DNA of 64,000 bases from UBA6059 sp965227155. GTDB taxonomy: Bacteria > Bacteroidota > Bacteroidia > Cytophagales > Cyclobacteriaceae. The translations under genes were made by a program, and so were the position numbers. Location: contig OZ245731.1 of the NCBI GenBank assembly GCA_965227155.1, forward strand, positions 2,294,001 to 2,358,000. Direction: 5' to 3'. The number at the start of each line of letters is the position of its first letter. The stretch's first letter is position 1. Below are positions 1-8,484 of this stretch, piece by piece. The notes under the pieces are model-generated. The model saw nothing but the letters and a program-made list of their open reading frames with translations, was not told where the DNA came from and made no database searches.

Positions 1-76
1 CTGTTTTGGGAGTTACCCACATGGTGAGCACATTGTCCTTGTACTCCCATTTTTCAGGTTCGTTGTACCAAATCAT
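1..76 (-). CDS. DUF1349-family protein, N-terminal fragment
   Basis: Reading leftward from an ATG at 76, an open frame runs off the window edge with 25 codons and no stop. It begins MIWYNEPEKWEYKDN and continues VLTMWVTPKT. A short start rich in W/Y/N/E, followed by 'W...D..LT....PKT', is how DUF1349 (concanavalin-A-like) proteins begin, from my memory of the family. It starts 5 bases after the stop of the ROK kinase gene, so the two are very probably co-transcribed. DUF1349 proteins often sit in sugar-utilisation loci, but no reaction is established. Only the N-terminus is visible, so the family call is tentative; that a gene starts here is better supported. Confidence 0.6.
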   Translation of the reverse strand, partial: MIWYNEPEKWEYKDNVLTMWVTPKT

Positions 77-81
77 ATTGT

Positions 82-1023
82 TTAAGTATTATTTTCTGCA
101 ATGTGAGCGGCTCCTAAATATCCGGCTCTGTCATTCAATACAGAGGCTTCAATATTTACCTGCCCCCATGGAGTCCATGCGTGGCGGCCAACATAGTCTC
201 TAAAATAAGGAAGAATTATATCCTTGCTTTTTAGGATGCCGCCTCCGAGCACTATTACTTCTGGATCGTAAGCATGTATATAAGATATTATGCCTGTTGA
301 CCACAATTCCAGACAATAGTTAAGTGTTTTAACTGCTACAGTATCACCTTCTCGAAACCAATTAAATAGCTGCTCAAAATCAAAGCTTGGCTGTTTGGAA
401 AGTATACTATCAGCATAACCATCAAGGCCCTGTGCATACTTTTCTAATGCAGGTAAACTTGATTCAGCCTCTAAACATCCGGTATTTCCACAATAACATG
501 GTCTCCCGCCAGCATTTACAGGAATATGACCACCTAAGCAACCACCCTGATAATGTCTACCAATGAATAATTGATCATTTGAAATTACTCCTGTACCTAT
601 GCCCGTACCAAAAGTTACCATTACCGAGGAGTGATAATTTTTAGAAACGCCAAAAATATGTTCACCCCAGCAAGCCATTCTGGAATCATTATCAATAGCT
701 ATTGGAGCATTAAAGTTTTTCTGGGCCCAGTCTTTGAAATTAAATTGAGGAGCATCAACGTATTTGCCTCTACTTGACAAGACTCTTGAGTTATCAATAT
801 CAACAAGACCCGGAAATGCCAGACCAATATTTTGAATTTGTCCCTTGTCAATCTGGTTATCCTGGCATAAATCCAAAATGTAATCTTTTACCAAACCCAT
901 ATTGTAAGGCATATTTTCCTCTTTGAAGCTAGGATAAATACCAAAAGCCAGCTCTTTCGATCCAGAAAGGATGCCAATTTTGAATCTGGTGCCTCCAAGA
1001 TCAATACCTACGGTATGTGACAT
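82..1023 (-). CDS. ROK family sugar kinase (glucokinase-like)
   Basis: Probable cytoplasmic ATP-dependent sugar kinase of 313 residues, the usual ROK length. The N-terminal phosphate-binding motif DLGGTRFKIG lies near residue 8. The sugar-site motif AIDNDSRMACWGEH follows, and around residues 167-190 the ROK zinc motif GGHIPVN...CYCGNTGCLE gives one His and three Cys. A C-terminal VIVLGGG adenosine-binding stretch is present. I use the ATG at 1023; the open frame extends two codons to a TTG. The gene is divergent from an AraC regulator and precedes a DUF1349 gene. ROK proteins can also be N-acetylmannosamine or fructose kinases or repressors. No N-terminal helix-turn-helix is present, so kinase is preferred. 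Glucose is the natural guess given the trehalase and isomerases in this locus. Confidence 0.88.
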   Translation of the reverse strand: MSHTVGIDLGGTRFKIGILSGSKELAFGIYPSFKEENMPYNMGLVKDYILDLCQDNQIDKGQIQNIGLAFPGLVDIDNSRVLSSRGKYVDAPQFNFKDWAQKNFNAPIAIDNDSRMACWGEHIFGVSKNYHSSVMVTFGTGIGTGVISNDQLFIGRHYQGGCLGGHIPVNAGGRPCYCGNTGCLEAESSLPALEKYAQGLDGYADSILSKQPSFDFEQLFNWFREGDTVAVKTLNYCLELWSTGIISYIHAYDPEVIVLGGGILKSKDIILPYFRDYVGRHAWTPWGQVNIEASVLNDRAGYLGAAHIAENNT

Positions 1024-1129
1024 TTTCAAATTGATTTATCTAACAGCAATTTCTGAAAAGTGGATGAGTCAGATGCCATGTATTTAAACCAATATTACTT
1101 GTATTTTACCTATACTCTAAGTAATCGAT

Positions 1130-1156
1130 CGGTCATGTTGATATAATAGCGGTCAT
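1130..1156. promoter_or_regulatory. Direct repeat CGGTCAT x2, candidate AraC-type operator
   Basis: CGGTCAT occurs at 1130-1136 and again at 1150-1156, in the same orientation and 20 bp apart, in the 235-bp gap between the divergent ROK kinase and AraC genes. AraC-family dimers typically bind two direct half-sites about two helical turns apart, so this is a candidate binding site for the adjacent regulator. No clear TAnnTTTG promoter was seen in the gap. The repeat is seen directly; its function is inferred. Confidence 0.45.
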
Positions 1157-1258
1157 ATACTAAGGCTCAGATTTTATTCTACGACCATTTTTTTGAGTAT
1201 ATTACGTTATATTAACCTCAATTGCTGTTTTTGAGATCAATAATAGTTAATATAAGCT

Positions 1259-2134
1259 ATGGAATTACTTTATCAAAATCTTGATTCGCTTGAGCAAAGC
1301 ACTTTCAAATCGATACACGTAAAGCATCCATATCATCTTGTACCGCTGCATTATCATGTAGAAATTGAGATTATGTATATCGTACAGGGGCAGGGAACGA
1401 GAGTAGTTGGTGACTCAGTTGAAAGCTTTAGCCCGGGAGATTTTGTGCTGGTAGGATCAAACACACCACACGTATGGAAAAGCGGTAAAGAGCATTACCT
1501 GGAAAATAGTAATCTGGAAGCTGAATGTTTTGTGCTGTTTATTCCTCCACAAGTCCTGACACAGGATATTTTTTCCATTCCAGAGTTTTCAGCCATTGGT
1601 AAAATGCTAAAGAGTAGTAAGCGTGGTATAAAATTTTCGGGACCGGAGTTGAAGAAACTTCAAAGTGCTATGGTTAGCATCTTCAATAGTGACGGAGTAA
1701 AAAGAATACTCGAGGTAATACGATTATTGGATAGTATGTCTAAAGTTACCTCAGCAAAATACCTATCAGAGGTAATTCGTACTGTTGATCATGAGACCAG
1801 AGATTTTGATAGGTTGAGTAGGTGTGTAGATTATTTGCTTCAAAACTATGACCAAAAGATAGAGCTTCATGAAATGGCTGATTTGGCCAACATGACACCA
1901 AATTCTTTTTGCAGATACTTTAAGAAAAGAACTTCAAAGACTTTTTCAAGGTACCTTACTGACCTTCGTATTGGTATGGCCGCTAAACTGTTGGTTGAGA
2001 CAGACAAGAGTGTTAATCAGATTGCTTTCGAAAGTGGCTTCAATAGTTTATCAAATTTCAATGATCATTTCAAAAAGATAAAAAATCAAAACCCGACAGA
2101 ATTTAGATCTGCATACAGAAAACTAGCCCAGTAG
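1259..2134 (+). CDS. AraC family transcriptional regulator with cupin sensor domain
   Basis: A 291-residue DNA-binding regulator. Residues about 20-110 form a cupin-type ligand domain, with H31, H33 and E37 in the first motif and NTPHVW in the second. Residues about 185-288 carry the two AraC helix-turn-helix motifs: IELHEMADLANMTPNSFCRYFKK, in pieces, then INQ-type KSVNQIAFESGFNSLSNF and the NPTEFR tail. The ATG at 1259 is preceded by an in-frame AT-rich region with no better start. It is divergent from the ROK kinase and heads the same direction as the large gene train starting at 2335, so it probably responds to a sugar and controls one or both flanks. The CGGTCAT repeats upstream are its likely target. 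The ligand is unknown. Confidence 0.92.
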   Translation: MELLYQNLDSLEQSTFKSIHVKHPYHLVPLHYHVEIEIMYIVQGQGTRVVGDSVESFSPGDFVLVGSNTPHVWKSGKEHYLENSNLEAECFVLFIPPQVLTQDIFSIPEFSAIGKMLKSSKRGIKFSGPELKKLQSAMVSIFNSDGVKRILEVIRLLDSMSKVTSAKYLSEVIRTVDHETRDFDRLSRCVDYLLQNYDQKIELHEMADLANMTPNSFCRYFKKRTSKTFSRYLTDLRIGMAAKLLVETDKSVNQIAFESGFNSLSNFNDHFKKIKNQNPTEFRSAYRKLAQ

Positions 2135-2334
2135 AATTTTGATTTGCCGGTATATTATTATGAATGGCCATTTGATTAACTACTTATGGTAATTTACCGG
2201 AAGCTTTTGAATATTCAATGTTATCTTTTAGGGTACTGATTTCTTAATTTTATAATCCAGTTTAAAATAATTGAAGGATTTGTACTTTAGGTGTCATTAT
2301 TTGACCTTCAATTGAGGAATTAATAAAAAGAGAT

Positions 2335-5300
2335 ATGCGATCGAGAAAGTACTTACAATTTGTAATTCTGTCTCATTTTTGGATTTTGATTGCTTGTGGG
2401 CCCGATTTGCCTAAGGAGATTGCTGATGAAAAATCTGCATTACCCCAGGCCTTAGACTTTAACACTCACATTAAGCCAATTCTATCTGACAGGTGCTTTG
2501 CATGCCATGGTCCGGATAAAAATAACCAAAAGGCAGGTCTCAGGCTTGATATTCCTGAAAAGGCATTTGCGGAACTTGTTCAAAGCCCGGGTAGGCATGC
2601 TATAGTTCCTTCAGATATCGGTGCAAGTGAGATGGTTAACCGTATTCTTACTGAAGATGCTGAAATAATGATGCCGCCACCAGAATCCAATCTTAAATTG
2701 AATGATAGGGAGAAGGCAATCTTAATAAAGTGGATTGAAGATGGTGCTGAATATAAACCACATTGGGCATTTATTAAGCCAGAGCGACCAGAGCTTCCAG
2801 AGTCAGGTGGTGAAGACTGGGCAAAAAATGAGATAGATCCATTTATATATCAAAAACTTAAGGAAAATGATTTTGAGCCTAGCCCTGAAGCTTCAAAAGC
2901 CACATTAATTCGTAGGGTATCATTTGATTTGACGGGCTTGCCTCCAAGTCTTGATGAGCTTAATCAGTTTATGAATGATGAGTCGCCAGATGCTTATGAG
3001 CAGATGGTTGACCATTATCTATCAAAATCTTCTTTTGGTGAACGAATGGCTGCACATTGGCTTGATGTGGCCAGGTATGCGGACTCACATGGTTACCAAG
3101 ACGATGGCTGGCGAAATATGTGGCCCTATCGTGATTGGGTAATATCAAAGTTCAACGAAAACCTTCCTTTTGATAAGTTTGTAAAGTGGCAAATTGCCGG
3201 AGATTTATTGCCCAATCCCAGTCAGGAGCAAATATTAGCAACAGCATTTAATAGAAACCACACCCAGAGTCAGGAAGGGGGTATCATTGCTGAAGAATAT
3301 CGTACAGAATATGTAGCCGATAGAAACCTTACCCTGGGCAAAGCATTTATGGGACTTACAGTTGAGTGTGCCAGATGCCACGATCATAAATATGACCCGA
3401 TCAGCCAAAAGGAGTATTATCAGCTTTTTAGCTTCTTCAATAGTGTCAATGAATCAGGGATAACACCTTATGTAGGTGAAGCAAGCCCAACAGTTATCTT
3501 AACAGATGAAATAGCCGAGGAGAAAATTGCAGCTATAAAATCTACCATTGATCAACAGAAAGAAAAAATTGACGAGGTTAGAGACCCTGCTAAATTTGAG
3601 CGATGGCTTGAATCCAATGCTGGTAAAGTTGATGTGAGACTTTCCAACGTGGTTGCTCATTACCCGTTGGATGCAATAAAATCCAGACAAACTTCTAAGG
3701 GTAAAGAATACTTTGTTGATAATATAACAGACCCATCTAAACCCGGTATAGTAGCTGGTGCGCCTGAAGATCAGCCTGTCGCAGTAGAAGCATTGGAAAA
3801 CAAAGGCCTTTCATGGCCTGGTAAAGAAGCCACATATATCGATCTGGGAGAAGATATGGCATTTTTTGAGCGACACCAACCATTTTCAATTGGAATTAAT
3901 TTTCAAATTCGCAAGGACTTTAAGCCAGGACCAATTTTTGCAAGGTCGGGAGGTGATTTTAATGGGAACCGTGGTTATGAGGTACTTATTGAAGAAGATA
4001 AGACCCTTACCGCAAGTTTGATACATACTTCACCAGATAATCAAATAACTATCAGGACTAAATCACCCATCAATTTGGATGATTGGTATAATATGGTAAT
4101 GACCTATGATGGCTCCAGCAAAGCATCGGGTATTTCATTATACCTAAATGGTGAAAAAGTTCCTGCTGATATAGTGGTTGACAATCTTAAAAGGAGCATC
4201 ATTGATTATGGGCCTAATAATGAGATCTGGGATGCTGGATATGCCAATTTCAGGATTGCCAACAAATCTGGTTACAATATGAAAGGTATCGCAGCTGATA
4301 ACCTTATAATTTTTGATAAAGAATTAGTGCCTTTAGAGGTATACAAGGTTGCTGGCAAAAAAGACATGCTGCAACAAGCTACACAAGTCGCCGCGGCTGA
4401 TCTGTCAGCGTCATCAAAAGAGTTACTGAAATCATATTATTGGTCAAATGAAAACCAGGAGTATAAAAGACTATTCCAGAAATTAACGGCTCTGCGTGCT
4501 GATGAAAATGATATTTTTTCTGGGTTGCCGGAAGTGATGGTAATGAAGGATCTGCCGGAACCAAGAAAAACCTACTTATTGGAAAGAGGCGTTTACGATG
4601 CACCTGGTGAGGAGGTATACCCTGGTACGCCAGAGGCAATTGGCCCTTTTCCTGATTCCCTTCCTAAGAACCGCTTAGGTCTGGCCGAATGGTTGCTCAG
4701 TAAAGAAAATCCTTTATTGGCACGGGTAACCGTGAATAGGTTTTGGCAATTGGTGTTTGGAAAGGGAATTGTCACTACATCCGATGATTTTGGTAACCAA
4801 GGGGAATTGCCTACACATCCCGAATTATTAGACTGGCTTGCAGTAGAATTCAGAGAATCGGGATGGGACGTAAAGTATATGATGAAGAAAATGGTAATGA
4901 GTGCTACCTACCGTCAATCTTCAAATTTTAATGAAAGATTACTAAAAGAAGATCCATACAATACATTATATGCCCGAGGGCCAAGCTATCGTCTGCCCGC
5001 AGAAATGATTAGAGATAATGCATTAGCTGCAAGTGGATTGCTGGTAAACAAAACAGGTGGGCCAAGTGTAAAACCGTATCAGCCAGATGGATTATGGAAA
5101 GAACTCGCGACAAGAAATGCCACTGAATATGTTCAGGATCATGGGGATAAACTTTACAGAAGAAGTCTCTACACTGTATGGAAGCGAACTTCACCTCCGC
5201 CATCTCTGGTTAATTTTGATGCATCCACCAGAAACTTTTGTGAGGTAAAGAGACAAAGCACCAATACACCTTTGCAGGCTTTGGTGCTTCTAAATGATCC

Positions 5301-5610
5301 TCAATTTGTAGAAGCAGCAAGAGTGCTGGCGCAGCAAATTGTAATTAAGGAATCTAAAAAGGAGGAGCGGATTAAGTTAGCATTTAAACTACTTACCAGC
5401 AGAAATCCCGAACCAAACGAAATTGAACTATTGGTTCAATTATTAGACGAAGAATTAGATCATTATAATAATGACACAAAGAGTGCAAAAGAATTGGTAA
5501 GTGTAGGGGAATATCCTCAAGAACCAAATGCTCCTGTACACGAAGTGGCTGCTTATACAGTAATAGCCAGCACGCTCATGAATTATGATGAAGCAATTTA
5601 TAAACGGTAA
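2335..5610 (+). CDS. Planctomycete-type cytochrome c / DUF1549 / LamG / DUF1553 lipoprotein
   Basis: A large exported protein of 1091 residues. The signal peptide ends in a lipobox, LIACG. Domains in order are PSCyt1 (about 40-125) with the heme site CFACH at C54/C57/H58 and a PPPES turn, DUF1549/PSCyt2 (about 160-365) ending in CARCHDHKYDP with a second CxxCH at 345-349, a LamG/concanavalin-like insert (about 490-675), and DUF1553/PSD1 (about 770-1050) with VNRFWQ and HPELLDWLA. The family is abundant in Planctomycetes and present in some Bacteroidota, next to DUF1501 partners as here. Its reaction is not established. An extracytoplasmic c-type heme redox function is inferred from the CxxCH sites. 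It heads a tightly spaced gene train, with the next gene 10 bases away. Confidence 0.9.
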   Translation: MRSRKYLQFVILSHFWILIACGPDLPKEIADEKSALPQALDFNTHIKPILSDRCFACHGPDKNNQKAGLRLDIPEKAFAELVQSPGRHAIVPSDIGASEMVNRILTEDAEIMMPPPESNLKLNDREKAILIKWIEDGAEYKPHWAFIKPERPELPESGGEDWAKNEIDPFIYQKLKENDFEPSPEASKATLIRRVSFDLTGLPPSLDELNQFMNDESPDAYEQMVDHYLSKSSFGERMAAHWLDVARYADSHGYQDDGWRNMWPYRDWVISKFNENLPFDKFVKWQIAGDLLPNPSQEQILATAFNRNHTQSQEGGIIAEEYRTEYVADRNLTLGKAFMGLTVECARCHDHKYDPISQKEYYQLFSFFNSVNESGITPYVGEASPTVILTDEIAEEKIAAIKSTIDQQKEKIDEVRDPAKFERWLESNAGKVDVRLSNVVAHYPLDAIKSRQTSKGKEYFVDNITDPSKPGIVAGAPEDQPVAVEALENKGLSWPGKEATYIDLGEDMAFFERHQPFSIGINFQIRKDFKPGPIFARSGGDFNGNRGYEVLIEEDKTLTASLIHTSPDNQITIRTKSPINLDDWYNMVMTYDGSSKASGISLYLNGEKVPADIVVDNLKRSIIDYGPNNEIWDAGYANFRIANKSGYNMKGIAADNLIIFDKELVPLEVYKVAGKKDMLQQATQVAAADLSASSKELLKSYYWSNENQEYKRLFQKLTALRADENDIFSGLPEVMVMKDLPEPRKTYLLERGVYDAPGEEVYPGTPEAIGPFPDSLPKNRLGLAEWLLSKENPLLARVTVNRFWQLVFGKGIVTTSDDFGNQGELPTHPELLDWLAVEFRESGWDVKYMMKKMVMSATYRQSSNFNERLLKEDPYNTLYARGPSYRLPAEMIRDNALAASGLLVNKTGGPSVKPYQPDGLWKELATRNATEYVQDHGDKLYRRSLYTVWKRTSPPPSLVNFDASTRNFCEVKRQSTNTPLQALVLLNDPQFVEAARVLAQQIVIKESKKEERIKLAFKLLTSRNPEPNEIELLVQLLDEELDHYNNDTKSAKELVSVGEYPQEPNAPVHEVAAYTVIASTLMNYDEAIYKR

Positions 5611-5620
5611 ATAAAAAATT

Positions 5621-7069
5621 ATGAGCCATAATGATGAACATATAGCCAATCACCTGAATCGAAGGGATTTTCTTACAAAATCTACACTTGGATTGGGTAG
5701 TGCAGCTTTGGCATCAATACTCAATCCAACATCGCTATTTGCCAAAAGTGATTCTGGTAATGGCATACTTGGGGGTCCTCATTTTATTCCTACTGCTAAA
5801 AGAGTAATATTCCTCTTTCAAAGTGGCGGACCATCCCAGCATGATTTGTTTGACTACAAACCTCTTCTTGATAAAATGACCGGAGAAGAGTTACCCGAAT
5901 CTGTGCGGGGTGGTCAACGACTCACAGGTATGACCTCAGGACAGTCATCTTTCCCTTTAGTTGGCTCTCGTTTTAAGTTTAGTCAGCATGGGAAAAGCGG
6001 CAGCTGGGTATCAGAATTGATGCCTCATACTGCTGAGGTGGTTGACGATTTGTGTTTTATTAAATCCATGTATACTGATGCGATCAATCATGACCCTGCC
6101 ATTACATTCTTTCAAACAGGCTCACAGCAACCTGGAAGGCCATGTATTGGCTCATGGCTAAGCTATGGTCTAGGTACCGACAACCAAAACTTACCGGCTT
6201 TCTGTGTCTTGCTTTCCAGGGGTCGCGAAGGAGGACAACCACTATACTCAAGGCTATGGGGCAACGGGTTCTTACCATCCTTACATCAGGGTGTACAATT
6301 TAGGTCTGGAAAAGACCCGGTACTCTATCTCAACGACCCTCCCGGGTTAGGTAAAAAAAGCAGGCGACAAATGCTTGATTTTCTGGCTGATTTGAATCAA
6401 AACCAATTTGAAAAAACGCATGATCCTGAAATAACCTCTCGTATGGCTCAGTATGAGATGGCCTACAGAATGCAAACTTCTGTGCCTGAAACTATGGATA
6501 TTTCCAATGAGCCGGATTACATATACGATATGTATGGTGAAGAATCTCGTCGGCCAGGTACCTTCGCTGCCAATTGCCTTTTAGCGCGAAGGTTAATCGA
6601 GAAAGATGTAAAGTTTGTTCAATTGTATCATCAGGGATGGGATCAACATTATAATTTACCCAACGACCTGGCTGTAATGGCCAAAAGTACGGATCAAGCT
6701 TCAGCAGCATTAGTTAAAGACCTTAAGCAACGAGGTTTGCTGGAGGACACGCTAGTGATATGGGGTGGAGAATTTGGTAGAACGAATTATTCCCAAGGTA
6801 AATTAGATGATAGACATGGCCGTGACCACCACCCCAGATGCTTTACCATGTGGATGGCCGGCGGTGGTGCCAAAAAAGGCTTTAGTTATGGAGAAACAGA
6901 TGAATTTGGTTATAATATTGCTCACAATCCTGTTCATGTGCATGATTTCCAGGCAACCATTATGCATATGCTTGGGATTGATCACGAAAAGCTAACCTAT
7001 AAGCATCAGGGTAGACGATTCAGACTAACGGATGTGCATGGTCACGTAGTAAATGATTTACTTGCCTGA
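5621..7069 (+). CDS. DUF1501 domain protein, Tat-exported
   Basis: A 482-residue protein with a twin-arginine signal, NRRDFLTKSTLGLGSAAL, near residues 13-30, so it is probably exported folded. DUF1501 belongs to the alkaline-phosphatase/sulfatase-like superfamily. Visible family landmarks are FQSGGPSQHDLFDYKP, FIKSMYTDAINHDPA, YHQGWDQH, WGGEFGRT and GRDHHPRCFT, whose clustered Asp and His residues could bind metal. The sequence lacks the C-x-P-x-R sulfatase motif, so it should not be called a sulfatase. It lies 10 bases after the DUF1553 gene and 11 before the membrane cytochrome. DUF1553 and DUF1501 genes are commonly paired, suggesting a shared periplasmic process. The catalytic role is unknown. 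Confidence 0.9.
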   Translation: MSHNDEHIANHLNRRDFLTKSTLGLGSAALASILNPTSLFAKSDSGNGILGGPHFIPTAKRVIFLFQSGGPSQHDLFDYKPLLDKMTGEELPESVRGGQRLTGMTSGQSSFPLVGSRFKFSQHGKSGSWVSELMPHTAEVVDDLCFIKSMYTDAINHDPAITFFQTGSQQPGRPCIGSWLSYGLGTDNQNLPAFCVLLSRGREGGQPLYSRLWGNGFLPSLHQGVQFRSGKDPVLYLNDPPGLGKKSRRQMLDFLADLNQNQFEKTHDPEITSRMAQYEMAYRMQTSVPETMDISNEPDYIYDMYGEESRRPGTFAANCLLARRLIEKDVKFVQLYHQGWDQHYNLPNDLAVMAKSTDQASAALVKDLKQRGLLEDTLVIWGGEFGRTNYSQGKLDDRHGRDHHPRCFTMWMAGGGAKKGFSYGETDEFGYNIAHNPVHVHDFQATIMHMLGIDHEKLTYKHQGRRFRLTDVHGHVVNDLLA

Positions 7070-7080
7070 TAACACTATAA

Positions 7081-8463
7081 ATGGAAGAGACTGATTTTGG
7101 ATTGTTTATTGGCAGATTTCACCCATTGGTTGTTCATCTGCCCATAGGTTTTATTATACTAGCTTTTGTCCTGGAAATACTTAGCAGGATTAACCTATTC
7201 AACATTAATGCAAATCAGTCTGTCATTAATATCGCATGGTTATTGAGCGGTATAGCTTCACTGGCTGCTGTAGGTTGCGGTTGGCTTCTAGCTGAAAACG
7301 GAGGCTATGGAGGAGATACCTTGTTTTGGCACAAATGGTTAGGCATTGGTTTAACGGTACTTACTTTAGGCTACTGGCTTTTTCGGCAGTTTATTGCAAA
7401 TGATCGGTATAGGCTTATTGCTTTTGTCCCTTTCATGTTGATAGGCTTAATCAGTGCTACAGGGCATTTGGGAGGTAATCTGACCCATGGCGAAAATTAC
7501 TTATTTGAATATGCCCCTGCTTTTGTCAAAGAAACTTTAGGTCCTTCAACTAAGGGCAATGCTTTAGCCAATCTGCCATCTCCTGATTCAGTAGTTTTAT
7601 TTTCCGATATTATTCACCCTATCATTGAAGAAAAATGTATTCAATGTCATAATAATGAAAATACCAGTGGTGGGTTGAACCTCGCTACGATTGAAGGATA
7701 TAAGAAAGGTGGTGACGGTGGTAAAATTCTGACGCCAGGTAATGCTTTAAAGTCTGAGATTTTCAAAAGGGTAACTTTATCACCTAAGGAGAGAAAATTT
7801 ATGCCACCAAGTGGTGAACCTCTTTCTTTTACACAAATCAAACTGCTATCGCACTGGCTCGATCAGGGAGCATCCTTCGAACAAAAATTGGCAGATACAC
7901 AGATACCGAATGAATTGCAGCAATTGTTGGTAAGAGATTACAACTATGATGTAAGTCCCCAGCCGGTGTATAATAGAGTATCTATTGAACCCCTGGCTGA
8001 CAATTTGATCGCACAATTGGAAACCGCAGGTTTTACGGTAAATCCATTGGCTAACGGTAGTCCCTGGCTCCAGATAAAGGCTACCAGTACATTTGATAAG
8101 ACACAATTGGCTTTATTAGAGAATGCGGCTACACAGATCACGTGGCTTGATTTATCTGGCGTTTCTCTTGCAGATAATGATTTATCGGTAATCAAAAACC
8201 TACCTCATCTTACCAGGCTCAGGATACAAGAAAATGATATTACAGATGCAGGATTAATGCATTTAAAAGACCTTCAATATCTTGAGTCCTTAAATATTTT
8301 TAATACGCAAGTCACTATCGATGGAATATTGGCTGTTGCTGAATTGCCTTCTTTGAAACGAATTTATGCCTGGAAAACGCAAATAACTGAAGATCAGGTA
8401 GCTCAAATAATAAGTAAATACCCGGATCTCAGTATTGATCTAGGCATTTCCAACAATACTTAA
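7081..8463 (+). CDS. DUF2231-like membrane protein with cytochrome c domain and leucine-rich repeats
   Basis: 460 residues in three parts. Residues about 1-135 hold four hydrophobic helices beginning GRFHPLVVHLPIGFIIL, as in DUF2231 membrane domains, with conserved His residues (FWHKWLG, GHLGG) that could bind heme b. Residues about 165-270 form a planctomycete-type cytochrome c domain with C186-I-Q-C189-H190 and the MPPSGEPL turn. Residues about 350-455 are leucine-rich repeats (LTRLRIQENDITDAGL, LESLNIFNTQVT). The architecture suggests inner-membrane anchoring of a periplasmic c-heme, a possible electron exit for the DUF1553 partner. It is tightly spaced in the train. Electron transfer is inferred and no partner oxidase is present in the window. 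Confidence 0.85.
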   Translation: MEETDFGLFIGRFHPLVVHLPIGFIILAFVLEILSRINLFNINANQSVINIAWLLSGIASLAAVGCGWLLAENGGYGGDTLFWHKWLGIGLTVLTLGYWLFRQFIANDRYRLIAFVPFMLIGLISATGHLGGNLTHGENYLFEYAPAFVKETLGPSTKGNALANLPSPDSVVLFSDIIHPIIEEKCIQCHNNENTSGGLNLATIEGYKKGGDGGKILTPGNALKSEIFKRVTLSPKERKFMPPSGEPLSFTQIKLLSHWLDQGASFEQKLADTQIPNELQQLLVRDYNYDVSPQPVYNRVSIEPLADNLIAQLETAGFTVNPLANGSPWLQIKATSTFDKTQLALLENAATQITWLDLSGVSLADNDLSVIKNLPHLTRLRIQENDITDAGLMHLKDLQYLESLNIFNTQVTIDGILAVAELPSLKRIYAWKTQITEDQVAQIISKYPDLSIDLGISNNT

Positions 8464-8484
8464 ATCACTAACCTATCCATAATC

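Noticed and set aside
2188..2198. GGTAATTTACC palindrome before the DUF1553 gene
   Set aside because: Short, single and without a promoter or repeat nearby; likely chance.
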